Origin: Penicillium oxalicum
Taxonomy: Eukaryota > Ascomycota > Eurotiomycetes > Eurotiales > Aspergillaceae
Assembly: GCF_001723175.1 (NCBI RefSeq)
Contig: NC_064650.1
Coordinates: forward strand, 2,852,001-2,916,000
Length of the DNA stretch: 64,000 bases
Reading direction: 5' to 3'
Made by a program: the position numbers and the translations under genes
Part shown: in pieces, positions 47,811 through 60,600 of the stretch
Layout: the number at the start of each line of letters is the position of its first letter
Numbering within the stretch: position 1 is the first letter of the stretch
Notes under the pieces: model-generated
What the model saw: the letters and a program-made list of their open reading frames with translations, nothing else
Databases searched by the model: none
What the model was told of the DNA's origin: nothing

Positions 47811-47820
47811 TTTTTTTCGT

Positions 47821-47852
<32 letters not shown>

Positions 47853-47857
47853 TTTTT
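47811..47857 (+). repeat. Polypyrimidine tract
   Basis: Nearly pure T with scattered C, ending in about twenty T. It may mark a leader or promoter element of an unannotated transcript, but nothing shows this directly. Confidence 0.85.
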
Positions 47858-48797
47858 ACTCCGGGAGAGGGGGGCATGGAATTTTCCAGGCGGCTCTGAT
47901 TCCGCTGCGGGGGTTTGATTTTAGTCTGATCAACATGGAACAATCACCGTCCACTGAAAACTCTCCAAACGGACCGCACCGACCAGCATTCCGCCCCCAC
48001 GGCGTCGCGCCCATAAACAGTCTCGGTGGAGAATAGCAGCCGCTGAATCTGCATGGTGCCTCATCGCGTAGTTTGACAATAGACCCTCGCCCCCCCCCCA
48101 AGAGTTATCCGCTGCATGGAGCCACAATCAGTCACGGACGGACGGGATTCACGGACTCACGGACGAGGGGGTGGGGAGGATGAGGAAGAAGAGGAGGAAC
48201 AGGAAGAGGAGGCGGATTTGACTCGACCATCTACCGTGCAGTGCAGGTGCAGGTTGAGCGGGTAGCCCATCCGCCCACATCGCCAACCTATGCTTCTTTG
48301 GACTTAGTTGCGGGCACACTAGTCGTAGGACACAATCCCTCTCGCCTAGATTGGACAAATACAGAACACCGGCATATCTTTTGTGCCAGACTCTGTGATC
48401 GTGGGCGATCGATGATGGACTGGACCAACTGTTGACCCTACGATTAGTTCGATCTACCGGAGGAGAGTCATATCGAGTCATCGTGTACTCAGGTCAACTG
48501 CTAAGCTACGAAGCCACTGGACTTGGTGTCCCCCTCTGTTCCAACCAGACTCAAACACAACAGATGAAGCAAATCCCTCTTTTCCCCTTTCCCTTTCCCT
48601 CCCCTCTTTGTCTTTTTGTCTTTTGTTCTTTGTGGTTCTCTGTCTTCTATCTTCTCCTCGCCGTTCCACGAGACTCCACTCTTCATTTACGAATTTCATA
48701 GATTACCTTTTTCGTTCTCTCCCCTTGTTGATCTCCTCACACATCATTTCCCTGCACCCTCATTAGAAAGTAAAATAGGCAAGAGAAAGACCGCACA

Positions 48798-49301
48798 TCA
48801 TCTCCCCCGTTGATCTCTCTTTCTCTCTTCTTTTTTTCCCGCTAATTTTCCTTCTTCTTCTCCTCCCAAAATCCTCCGATTGCCCCTTTCAATCAAATCT
48901 AACACTAAAAATCCACTTAGCCTAGACCTCCAACGAGTCATACCAACACGCACCGCATCAGGATTAGAGCCCCCACCACCCACCGTTCGCATCGACAAAT
49001 CAAATGTCCTAGCTTCACTCTTCAGAAGGAATTCCCCCCTCTCCCCGAAAATCAAAATTAAAAACAAAATCCCCCCTTTTCGGATCTTCCTGCGAGAGTT
49101 TCGGCTTTCGGGAATTAGCAGCCCATCATGCACCCGCGGCGCAAGACCAGAGGCGGGCACTAATCCCGCCCCCGCCGTGCGTGACCCTGCACAAGAGGGT
49201 ATAAGCGGCACTCGTGGTGACGCTTGGTACTTGTGGTGAGCAGGGGACACGGATGGACTTGGTTGCTTTGAATCAAACGTGCATAGTGTGAGAGAGGGCA
49301 T
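48798..49301 (-). CDS. Candidate small protein, family unknown
   Basis: From ATG at 49301 a 167-codon frame runs to 48798. The start follows a CT-rich leader and has the context CAACAAACAATGCCC, typical of well-translated fungal genes. The first 85 residues look protein-like (MPSLTLCTFDSKQPSPSVSP, ASPRVPLIPSCAGSRTAGAG, APRVHDGLLIPESRN). The remainder is Gly/Glu/Arg-rich from purine-rich DNA and may be intron or untranslated sequence. I do not recognise the family and the 3' end is doubtful. Confidence 0.25.
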   Translation of the reverse strand: MPSLTLCTFDSKQPSPSVSPAHHKYQASPRVPLIPSCAGSRTAGAGLVPASGLAPRVHDGLLIPESRNSRRKIRKGGILFLILIFGERGEFLLKSEARTFDLSMRTVGGGGSNPDAVRVGMTRWRSRLSGFLVLDLIERGNRRILGGEEEGKLAGKKEERKRDQRGR

Positions 49302-52300
49302 TGTTTGTTGAATTTCTGTGTCGGAAGAAGAGGAGAGGAGAAGAGGGTGGAATTGGATGGATTTGGTGAGTTGGTTTGGGCTCTCGAGGAGAGGTGTACT
49401 GACCAAGTACGATGGGAGGTCAAAATACCCTCGGTATCGAGCTTGTGTAAGTTTTTTTTTTTTCCCACGATCTTGCCTCTTACGAGGCTGCTGCACACTG
49501 CGAAGTTCTACTGTACATCGTATCTGAATACGACTGGGAAAAATGATATTGATCGTCCGGGTCCCCTCAACACAGATTCCAACTCCGAAGCAAGCCTCGA
49601 TGCACCAAAGAAACAATATCCATCAGAACTTGCACATCAAAGCACATGTCAAACAATCCACCCACGTAATCACCATCACACCATAACAAGTGCATATACA
49701 CAATCGATTGACCCCTGGCCCATCCTGAGTAGATTAGCTTTCAAAAGCCAATCAATCCTCCACCTGCCAATCACGGGATCCCCCTCCCCCCCCGATGTCA
49801 TCCTACATATCGCCCATATCATACATCACCTATGCGTCGGAAAAAGAGCTTGTTTTTCCAAACAGCGAGTTCCCCGTCTTTAATGATCGTCGCACTCGTC
49901 CATCAAATGCACACCCCAGAATGCAGATGAATCCCTTGATCCTTTTCAATTCCACGTCCACGTCCACGCCCAGTCTAATCTGAAGCTTGCAGCTCGGTAC
50001 ATGGGGGTACTGTTGGGTTCGAACATCTGGGATATATGAAGGATCTATGATCTGCATCTGGTGAAGATCTTGTCCTGTCTTTGGACATTTAAAATCTCCG
50101 ACTGACAAGGGTACATGTACATGAAGGACGAGATGGATGGGATGTGGATGGGATGTGGCATTTATCGTTTGAACAAGTGCATCAACGGTGAGTTTTCCAT
50201 GCGTTCTTCAAAGTTTAAAGATGTACCTTCAGTAAGCCTTATCAAAGGCGTTGGGGGGGGCAATAGATGATTAGGTACTGGAGAAGGATTTTTTTTAAAC
50301 AATGGTCAATGTCAATAGAGGCACCTAAAGTGGGGAGGGAAGACACGCACGTCCTATCACAAATGAATTATGCTTTGTGCACAAAAACAGTCATAACACT
50401 TCCGAGTCAACGAGACTGTTCCATATTGATCTATGGTTCACTCGCACACTAGCCAAGTAAGCAAGATAGAATGATCAATGAGGCTCGGTCTGATTGAGAT
50501 CCAAAATCAGAACTACACATACTTTGGTTTGGTTACTACTTGTAAACACACGAAAGTGGTGATGCTTACATGAAGATTATGGGGTAGATTAGGTAAGGTG
50601 TACGTGTAGTTTTTGTCCTCCAGCCCAACAACAGTACCATATGTAGTTTCTCTAGAATTGCTGAAAGAAAGACTTTTCCAATCGAGATTGCAAGATAAGA
50701 AGAAGAACACCGACTCTGCCCAGTCGGACTTTGACAACAGGCAGACGCCGAAACACCATATTCCAGTCACCGAGTCAACTCCAAGCAATCACCGGAACAC
50801 CGTCTGGTTAGGACCTACCAAGGCGCCCCCCCCCTCCCCCCAACTTCGAATCCATCAACTTGGTCAATCGGAAAGATCATTCCTGTCCAACACGTTCGTC
50901 AACGATTGAACAAAACAATCGACCACCAGGTCTCGCCGAGGAGATGATCATCTTGATTTCGAGAAATCAACGCCATGTCCCAAGACCAGATTCTCCTCTC
51001 TTCGCACTCGGGGGAGTTTAAACTCAAAGGATCGAAAAGGATGTCAAATCCTCCGAAATCGGTCCGAGTGGAATCGAATCAAGTCGAGCGCAAATAAGGC
51101 CAAAAGTTAAACGTAGTTGATCCCTCGGCGGAGATTTTTTAAAACGTTCAAACTTTGACGGAACGGATCAAGACAGCGGGGAGGCTTGCTCTTATCGAAG
51201 AATATTTCATACGGGCTGCGTGCAGAGAATACATCCAGTACCTCAAGGGAGTAGTATGGACATAACATGGTCCCGTCGTGACCGAGTACTATACTGTATA
51301 CTCATTAGGTACCAAGGCTGGATCATCCTCGTGCATGACTGGATGTCAAAAGTTCCAGAAACGAGTTGAGTACCTTGCCTACTACCTCCGTAGCTAATGC
51401 AGTTAAGAGTCGAGGGTCGAAGAGTCTGCAAGTACAGGCGTCTCCTCGACTATTCATTACGCACATACATAACTATGTGTACATCCAAATGAAGGCAGGG
51501 CCCTGCGGAGGTATGCACGAAACTCCATGTGTAAACATGTACATATACATGCATTCCTTTGATTTTAGTGCAATTCCTTCTGCACCCAATCTGTACGCAC
51601 TAAGAAAGTACACCCTGGACAACGATTTATATATAGCATCGCATACCACCTCACAACAATTTAAACGTAATAGAAGGACCAAAACCCTGCCTAGTAGTCT
51701 AGTTACAAGGGTTATAGGCCTGCCCCCCAAGCATAGTGCAACGCACCCGCAGAACAAGTCCGGATCAGTTAAATGAGTATCTGTCAGTGCGACCCCGTTT
51801 CGGGCCCGAGACGGCGGCGGGGCGGGGGCGGTCAATGCACTGAAATGGATGCAGTTGGGTGTGGGCGCTGATCGAAAGTCTATTTTTCCAGCCTCGATTA
51901 CTAGGGTGACAGTACAGTATTGCACATTATGCTATGTGCGTATCCCCCCGGGGGCCGTTGGTCGTTGGCACACTTGGAACACGAAAAATGATGACGAGTT
52001 GGTTGGCGAGTTGCCGGTTACGAGTCATGAGATGAAGATTGTCAGATTGTATGTGGTTTTCATTACGAGTAAATCGCCGAGTAGACTGGATCATATCAAG
52101 TCTTTGGATGTGGTGGTCCAATAGGTGGGGGGGTCCTCGGAATATGAATGATCTCGGTGTACATGGATCAAGACTGACGGCTGCTCAACAATGGCCAGTC
52201 TCCATGTTGCCGAGATAATAGATGGAACGATAAATACTAATTGGACGTTATGAAGAGCGTTTGCTCGGTTCAAGAGAGATCGAGGCCACTAACCCTATCC

Positions 52301-52376
52301 GAATGGGGCACTTGACCTCATCATAAGCTCCAGCACCAACCATAATGGGGAGAAGCTACAGAAAATCACCAGAGGC

Positions 52377-52378
<2 letters not shown>

Positions 52379-52450
<72 letters not shown>
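52379..52450 (+). repeat. (AG)36 microsatellite
   Basis: Thirty-six perfect AG dinucleotides, the longest simple repeat in the window, located in the gene desert downstream of the bZIP gene. Confidence 0.97.
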
Positions 52451-52452
<2 letters not shown>

Positions 52453-53398
52453 CACGAATATTGGAAGATTCACTTCCGTATATATATATTCTAAAGTGGA
52501 TATTCCCGCCTTTTAAAAACTAAAAACTCCGTGCTTATAACGGTCAATCCGCGGAGTTGATCTCAAACTGACAAAAGAAACAGAGCGGGCAGCATGGAGC
52601 TGGTTCAAATCAATCGAAAAACGCCAAGATGATGCTCCAGAGGACTAGGTCAGAGGTGAAATGGGAGAGACGTAGCAGGCATGAGATGGAAATCGGGAGA
52701 TGAGGGAAGGGATAACACATAGGTGAAGAGAGAGGGGGAGAGAGAGAGACAAAAGAAAAGAAAGCCGAACAAATGGGGATCTCTGATAGTAACGGGACTC
52801 TGAACTGTAAATAGAGATCCTTTCAATGCTATACTGGATTGAAGGGCTCCTGTAAAAAAAAATCGTATCGTACTGCTTTTGAGCAGTGTGCCCGATGGGT
52901 TGGGGGCAAAATCAAACATCCGAGATTGAGCGACGAATAGCCACGTCGAGGAAGCACATGGATGAAAGTTGGGGGACACCGGCCCGGCGTGGGTTGATTG
53001 GTCTGGGTTTGCAGAGTGATTGCTTCAGAGTGGCTGTTGAGCTGCTTGACTCTGGTGAAGCGTGACCAATGGCCTGCCTGTCTGCCTGGAAACAAGCAAA
53101 AGTTTCAATTGCCAAGAGACAGCGAGACTACCTGGACGGACCCAAGCAGCAGCCGAAGAGCAAGAGGAAGAGGGGCGGGGAGGAGGAAGAGGAGGTGGGA
53201 AGGGAGAGGCGAGAAGAATGGCGGCGCGACCCGCCCAGGTCCAGCCGCATGTCTCTCGTGTCTCGCATTTACCCGACTGAGACGGACGAGTGGGTGGGGA
53301 AAAAGGGCTCCGCAATGACACTTTGGATCAGAATCCTTCCGCTTCTGGCGTGGCAATAAGACTCGGGGGCCGCAAATTCCCCCTCGAATGGGCGAAAA

Positions 53399-54637
53399 TC
53401 ACGATTGATGCAGCTCATAGTCCAAAAAGCCCGGCATGGAGCGTGGAGAGCACGGAGGAGACTCGGGCGTCGGAGGAAAGGTGAAATAGGACGTTTCGGG
53501 GGAAGCGGTGGACGTAGAAGCTGCACGATGACCATGGCTGAGACTGGGAGGATGACTGGGATTGGCACCGTGATGAGAACCGTGCGTCATGTCGTGAGGG
53601 TAGCCATAGGAGAGCAAGGGCACCTGCGTGCAGAAGAAAAAGAGAAAATGATTAGCCTTCTCGGTGTCCGGCCGAAGGCGCATTCATCATGGTCTTTCCC
53701 GTGATGTGAAATGGATCAGGAAAGGTTGAGAATGACGGGGGAGGGGGGGGGGAGAAAGAGGGCAAATGGGTTTGGAGAAAATCAAGAGGGTGGGATGCCT
53801 CGATGGCACCACCTCAAAAGGAGAGGCAAAGATGTTTTTAACGAGGGAAATGTACCGGAAGATGTGGCTCTGTGTGCTGTTGCGGCACAATATCGATGCC
53901 AGCCATGGAGGCGTAACTCATCCCAAAGGGACTCATCATGTCTTCATCGTACGGCTTGCGGTGCATCCCCAGACCGCTGACCATGGGGGACTGTTGGGGC
54001 ATGTTCCCCGTAACTGGCGTAGTGAACATCTCCGTGCATGCCGGGCACGGTGTGATAGACCGGCATTGGCGGATAGCTGGGTCGGTATGTGTCAAAGGAG
54101 GAGAGTGGAGGATAGGCAAGGGTGGGAGGTGGTGAGGCGGTCAATTGACGAGTGCACTGTTGAGCAAACATATTGCGCTCATCGGGCGGGTTTGGGTGGG
54201 CGTCTTGAGAAATCACGCGGTCACTGGATGAGCCGTGTGCTGCGGCCAGTGTCCGGTTCTCTGCGGACTTGAGAGGTCGTGATGTCTTGGTGCGAGGCTT
54301 GCTGGAGGTGGCTTTGGCGGGCGTGATGGGTTCCGCCGGTGAAGGCTCGGGTGATGTCGAGGACGCTGCCCGGCGCTCCAGATCTTCCAGTCGACGTTTC
54401 AATTTTTTCCCTGTATTTGATCACCATCAGAATGATGAACCCATGAAGCGAGCGACCCAAGTGTGGGAGGGGGGGGAGGGGGCAGTAGAGGATATCCTAC
54501 GTACGGTAGTTGCGCTGCGCGATACGGTTCTGAATCCGTCGCCGCTCCGCCAGATCGGAGATCTTGGTCCAATCTTCATTGGGGTTGGCATTGGGACTGA
54601 AGGCACTGCTATTACTGTGGTTGGTCGAGCGATGCAT
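53399..54637 (-). CDS. bZIP transcription factor, with a one-base frame break in a G4 run
   Basis: Model complement: exon 1 54505-54637, exon 2 53856-54410, exon 3 53399-53623. The first intron is GTACGT...TACAG and splits an Arg codon inside the basic region: DWTKISDLAERRRIQNRIAQ, RNY|R, then KKLKRRLEDLERRA. This basic segment (NRIAQRNYR) is typical of a fungal bZIP group whose leucine zipper is short. Exon 2 stays in frame to about 54010. There the run GGGG (plus 54006-54009 CCCC) shifts the frame: HGDVHYASYG is in one frame while NMPQQSPMVSGLGMHRKPYD and MMSPFGMSYASMAGIDIVPQ are in the next. Without one G the three exons sum to 304 codons (303 aa) ending GFLDYELHQS. As written, translation would stop at 53944. 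It is a nuclear regulator by family, targets unknown. The frame break may be real or a homopolymer error. Confidence 0.8.
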
Positions 54638-57600
54638 GTTGACGAAAGACGACAGAAAACAACAATCCAAGGCCAAAATCGATCAGTCAGAATCCAAGTT
54701 GGGGTTCTCGTGGGCCGACGTGGAGGAATCAGTTGTCGAGGAGGCGAGTGGTAGCAAGGGTTCGTCCAGGAGGAGGTCTTGTTCGTTCACGATGAAGTAA
54801 CGTTGGTTGGATCCAGTGCAAGACGATGCGCTGTGTTCTCCAGGATGGTGGTGGAAAAACAAGAAGTGTCCCGGCGTATCAGGTGGTAGAGGGGTATGAA
54901 GATTGATTATATAGAGAATCGAATGATCACCGAACCCGGAGACCGAAGCACGGAAGACGAGGTGCAGGGTGGATAGTCGTGCATGAGCAACGTCCAGAAG
55001 AGGGAGACAACAATGATAACAAGTCCATAATTTCCAATTCCCTAAATTGGCACAAACATGCATCTCACGAGAGAGGGGTGGACAGAAAAATAAAGAATTA
55101 AACGTGAAATCCAAGAAAGTGAAAAAGAAAAAAAAAGAAAGAAACCATATATTCGAATTATGTTTTTTTCTTTTCTGGGATGGTCTTTCGAATCCAGAAT
55201 GGGGCTCCTCATCCGTCGATCAGCTGGATTAGATTTCACGGGCTTTTTTTTGGGGCCTTGCATGGGCCCAGCGTGGCTTGTGGTAGGCTCCAGACCAGCT
55301 CGGGCGAACTGAGCCCCCCGGTTACACTCGACCCCGTGCACGCCCGTGGGTTTTTCTCTTCGTCTCTCTCTCTGGTCCGGTCCAGTTGAGTCGAAGCTTG
55401 GCCCCAATGCATTGGGAGCAATGTCAACTGGTCCTGAATATGGAAGTGGTTGCTTCTATATTCTGATTTATTCGACCCTCCCCCCCAAAAGAAGGCAAAC
55501 GGGACTAGTTGTCGGTTCCATCGTGAAACACTGCCGGCTTCCTAATCAAGGTTGAGTAATCTACCAGGCCTCCTTTAGGCTATCACAATGCAGTCAACAT
55601 GACTGAGTGGTGTCCAAATCATCCCCCCTATATGACACATGTACCGCTCGAGGCACCGGTTCGGTTCAGCCGGGACGTGTTCAGAAAGAGTTCTTATCTC
55701 ATCTGCGGTGCCAATGATGGATCAAAGTTTCTGCTGAGGGACCCTTCCCTCCCCACTCGCCGACCCGTTGAAAAAAAAAAAGGTGACAACGGGCTTGATC
55801 CAGGTCTTATCGCTGAAGGTCGATCATCAGCATAATGACATGGTCATGAATATCAGGACCGACAATGAATGCTGAGAGGTATTTTGGTGCTTTGGTAAAG
55901 AGCTTCATCAAGGGCACACCACTCCACGGATGAACTGGAGGAACTGTATGAACGAAATACCCAGACTCCATCCACCCCCCCTATTGACCACAGAGAATGC
56001 TCGTTACGCGCACAGGCGAGCGCTAGACAGGGATTCATCCAGGCTAACTTTCAGCCTCGACCGGAAGCTGGATCAATTTTTTTTTGAAAGTCCTTTTTCC
56101 TTTTGGATGATTTCCGATTTTTCTTTTTTGGGGGGGGGAGGGGATTTCGTCTCGATTGTGTGCGGGGGTCAAATTCTCCGCCGTCTTGGGCCCACGTTTT
56201 GGATTTCCAAAGGGTACGACCGGGGCAACTGCACGAGGTGAATCGTTGCAGGTGCATTATTCCAAGTGGGCCAACGAGAACTTCTTGGGCTGCAGGGAAC
56301 CCTCAGGCGCGAAAATGCCCAAACAGCCAGCCCTCGTCCCTTGAACCGAGTGGCCACGGAACGAGGGAAGAAGAATCAAAAAGGAGAGGGGAGAAAACGA
56401 TGGATAAAGCAGCAACCGAAGGTGTTGCAATGACCGGTCATGATCACTGTCCTAAATCCACCATCATTCAAGACAGTGTGGGTTTTGTTCAAGATTGGTC
56501 CGTTTGCCCTGCTTGGCCTAGTTCGCATCTGCCACTGCCAAAACCGGTCAGTCCCAGATGGTCGTGATCCATCCTCCCGCCCCCAGCCTAAGAGAGACGC
56601 TCCACCAGCCCTGCCCAGCTCGGCCATACCCACGGCTCCATCCACACATGCTGTGCGTAAGGACGAGGGACGAGGACGAGGACGAGTGAGTACAGGAGTC
56701 GTATCTTGGGTGTCCCTTATTGCCATGCAAACTCCGGATCCGAGTTCCGGAGCCGGCTTTCGGACGGACTTAATCCCCCGTTTGCTTGGGAATAATATGC
56801 TCACCGAGTAGTATTGAATGATCTCTCTTGTTGGAATCCAACTGGTGCAAGACATATGCACTCGGACTATCGGAGGCATAATCTGGCCAGCGCCAGGGAG
56901 ATGAAATCGTCGAGGTGGACAGTTAACCCAAAATCTCCCGTAGCCGGTCCTCCAGCTGGAAAGGGGTGGACCACTAGACGCATCCCTCTTCTCAAGGCTG
57001 CTCTGGCCCCCAAGTCGATGACGGGTTGAACGATGCTGCCATCTTCTCGGGTGGTCTCGTAGCCGTGGTGGGAACACCACACAGCCAGGGCCAGTCAAGT
57101 GGATTAGATCAAACAGCAGAAGAACGAGGCGGACGTGCCTGATTGGCCTGTGGTCCCAGATGAATACACCTGACCGGACACCTCTCACGTGGAGATTGGA
57201 CTAATTGGCAATCAAGGATGAAACCAAAACGAGACGGGATTCTTCATCTCGGACTGGTGCTGTTGTTGTTGTTGCTGGCCCTTGACAAACAAAAAAGAGA
57301 AAGGGATTCTGAACCCTCTGCTACAGTAGCATTGGGTCATAAGGGTTGATCCTGGACACCCTTCGTTGAAGCCTTCATTCGCACCGAAATAATCCAAAAA
57401 AAAAAAACCAAACCACCCCCCGCGCGTCGACCGAGAGAAAAAAAAAATACAGGTCATCGTGGTTGGGCTATTGTGCTCGAGGACAGGCCCAGTGGCTCTG
57501 CGGGAGCCGCAGCCGCAGCATCTTTGGCAACTGAATGTACGTGGGACAAAGCAGACGAATTAGCTTCCGAAGGTGAGGCTGACCTGATGAATTCCCACTT

Positions 57601-60600
57601 GGATCCATCCACCGCGTGGACATTCATTTTGTTTTGTGCCAGCTCCTTTCCCGATTCCCGAGTCGCATCCACTTGAGGCACTTTTCTGCACTTCACACCA
57701 ATCAGTTGATGGGCGCGCAGAGTCTCGACAGTTGGTTTCCCGAAGTTCCTCGTGCCTCACGTCCAATATTCACGATCCACTGCCTAGTTCTGCACTATTA
57801 TAGTGGCGAGACAGGCATCTGCCATCGTTTGAGGGCGGAACTACGCCGTTTGTGGAGGAATTCCACCTCACGAAATTAGATTTTCTTCCTTGAGCGAATG
57901 GCAGGGCCCGCACAGCAAACGGGCCTGACTGGCCATTGAACGGCGATAGCGACTTTCCCCTTCAGCTGACCCTCCGTTAACCCCAACTGGTATAGTTTCA
58001 ACCTCGAGGGTGGGACGTGCGCTCCCAATGGTGAACGGAAGGGTAGTTCTCCGCCACGTTTTCGGCCGTCGACGGTGCACATGCTTCTTGGCAACGGACT
58101 AAGGGGATAAAGATCTGACTTTGAACGGGCCTGTAATCCCTCTCAACTAGACGGCGAAGCGACTCATTCACCTGAATCATTCCAAATCATTGCTCGACGG
58201 CCTTCAAATGTGATTCCCACAGAGTGGAACGATCCACCATCATATCAAAACGGGTGACCGGGGCCATAAAAACGCACACCCCTGTCCTCCCCCGCAAGGC
58301 AGCTCTCGAGTCCTTTTGGTCACAGCTCCCAGGGGATTCGAGACTCGAGCTTGAGATTTTCCCCACCCCATTCGAGCAGTACAAAGCGCACATACACACG
58401 AGCGACGTAGACCACCAGTCGAAATGAGGAACGGATGATTTTGGCGATCGGCCGGATAAGAAGCGGGGGTGGGATAGCAAGCGGCTGAGGCCGAATTGCC
58501 TGAAGAGTCCAAAGGCCAAGAAGGGGGGGGGAGGGTGGAGAAGACCAGATCAACGAGGGCCACAATCAGGTGAAGGTCCAAATGCCGTGTCCGCACTGCA
58601 GAGTCATACTTTGAACATGTTGCCCTGCGTAGTTATTCATGTAGGTTTGGCTCCTTTTCTGGAACGTGGTCACCATGACGAGGAACTTCCTCCACGCGCC
58701 TCGTGACAGGGATGCATATCGGAGCGACCGAGAACCTGCACTGGGTGGAAATCAAGGTTAAAACTAAGATACAGGGTGTCTGCACCTGAGGCGGCTGAGA
58801 ATTGCACACACCAGACGGGTGACCACATCAGTGACTTGAACCAGAGGAGATTTGAAGTTTTGACCTGATCAATCATAAGGCTGGGGAACGGAGTGGAAAC
58901 TATGTTTATTGTTCCCCTTGCTTCTTTTTTTCTTTTAAAAAAAACAATCCTCTTCTTCATAAACCTTTTGACATGCAGGGAGCACAGAAACCACGGAACA
59001 CACAAAGAATGCATAGAAGCATCCAGGGTTCACCGAGGACACTCACCAAGTCGGAGAGGGTGGAAGGAGAGTCCCCGTGTACTGAGAGAGAAACAGGCTA
59101 TTGAAGTGAATGTCCAATTTGTCAGGCTCCTTTCCCATCCACCGGACTCATCGGCACATCCGGGGTCCGAGGGCTCCGAAGTCACCATCGGCTCATGCAG
59201 TTCGTTCAAACACCGTCCTTTGGTCAAAAAGTAGCGTGGCACCTTGATTCTCGAGCCCAATTTTTTTAAGCCCCCAACGTCGAAGCACGCCCACGGTTAG
59301 GCGGACAGAGTCCTTGACTCGCTCGTACTTCTCTGGCCTGTTGGAAATGACACCATTTTAGCCCTGCAGCTTCGGGTTTTGCCGTTTCATATTTGAGTTT
59401 TGCTCTACCCAGTTCGGCAGCTGCTACAGCTGCATGGTGCAGGGTGCATGGCCATGCACCGCAGGTCAAGCTAACCCATACGGTTCAGAAGACAGAACTC
59501 TCTCAAGTAGAGTACAGTTTCCTCCAGGTGGAGTGTCGAGTGTGCGACAGGACTTCAGTACGACTCTCCTCTTGCACAAACTGTACAATTGTGCATATAC
59601 CCATTGCTGTTAGATTGTAGGCCCCAGGGAGTACGTTTCTATCTTGGTGCCATTCGCAGAATTTCGAAGCCCTCCCCCTCCCCTCTCTTCATTGATCATT
59701 CTCTGTGGTATTTGTGTCAGGGATCTAGGAGGATTGACCTGGTAGCATTCAGAGAGCACACCTTGTGTACCCGGCCTTCCTCGTGGCCGAGTCCAATCTG
59801 TCGGGAGCCACGGAGGACCTCTTTCACGAAGCCTCATCCGGTCCAATGTAACGTCCAGCGCGCGTGGTTGTCCAGGGGCAATACACTCAGAAATGGCGTG
59901 CATCAGAATACCTGGTTGGGTTAAGCTAAGCGACCACCAGCCTGGGTGCTTCCAGAGCGTCGATATGTTCACACGACACACTACGTCGGCGGAAATGCCA
60001 TGTTGCACAACCCGCATCGTCACCGAGAGGGTAGTATTGATTCTTTCCAAAAGGTCGACCACCGACGCACCCCTCATGAGTTTTGAAGCCGACCGTGGAT
60101 CTTCCACCAGAGATCAAGATCGGGATGGGGGCGCGCAACGACGGTGCTGTCCTCTCCCTCTTTTTCATGTGGAATGGAAATTAGGCGATTTGGTTTGAAA
60201 AAAAAAATGGTCTTTCGCATGTGGAACATCGGTATTCGGAGTCTTCAGCCACGTACTCAGTCCTGTGCCCGCAGCGATAGTGAACTCTCTACCTCACCTA
60301 CCACTTGATCACATACCCACTCCTCATCCATACCTATCTCTTCCGGGTTGTCAATCGGTACTAGTTGTAGGGGCTAACTTGGAGAATCTCGCGCATTCAC
60401 AGCCCTTCCCCGAAGATTAGAAATCCAAAAGTCTCAAAATGTCCGCGTCTACTCCACCACCGTAATTGGCCTGCAATGTTGGTGGCTTCTGCCTACAGAC
60501 AGAGAGACGCCTGGTGACGGGTGTCACTGTTGGAACCACGCACTTGAGGAACCCCCCCAAGGTGCTTATCCACCAGACTGACTTTGCGTGGCTTTTTCTC

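Larger units (their letters stand above)
47858..53398. other. Gene desert, second part
   Basis: About 5.5 kb. 48540-48900 is a strikingly CT-rich plus-strand stretch resembling long 5' leaders of fungal genes, but no convincing coding sequence follows. On the minus strand one ATG at 49301 has good initiation context (listed separately). The (AG)36 repeat lies here. A short tandem GGGATGTGGAT duplication is near 50140. The final part contains the 3' flank of the bZIP gene. Confidence 0.45.

Noticed and set aside
48950..48965. TCCTGATG resembling the ornithine decarboxylase antizyme frameshift site (minus strand)
   Set aside because: In the frame where TGA would be the shift stop, a TAA precedes it directly, and no antizyme-like sequence follows.
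53105..53360. Arg/Glu-rich plus- and minus-strand frames downstream of the bZIP gene
   Set aside because: Produced by purine-rich DNA in the 3' flank; no conserved features.
56376..57188. 270-codon minus-strand frame
   Set aside because: First codon GTG, first ATG deep inside, composition unlike a folded protein, no family match.
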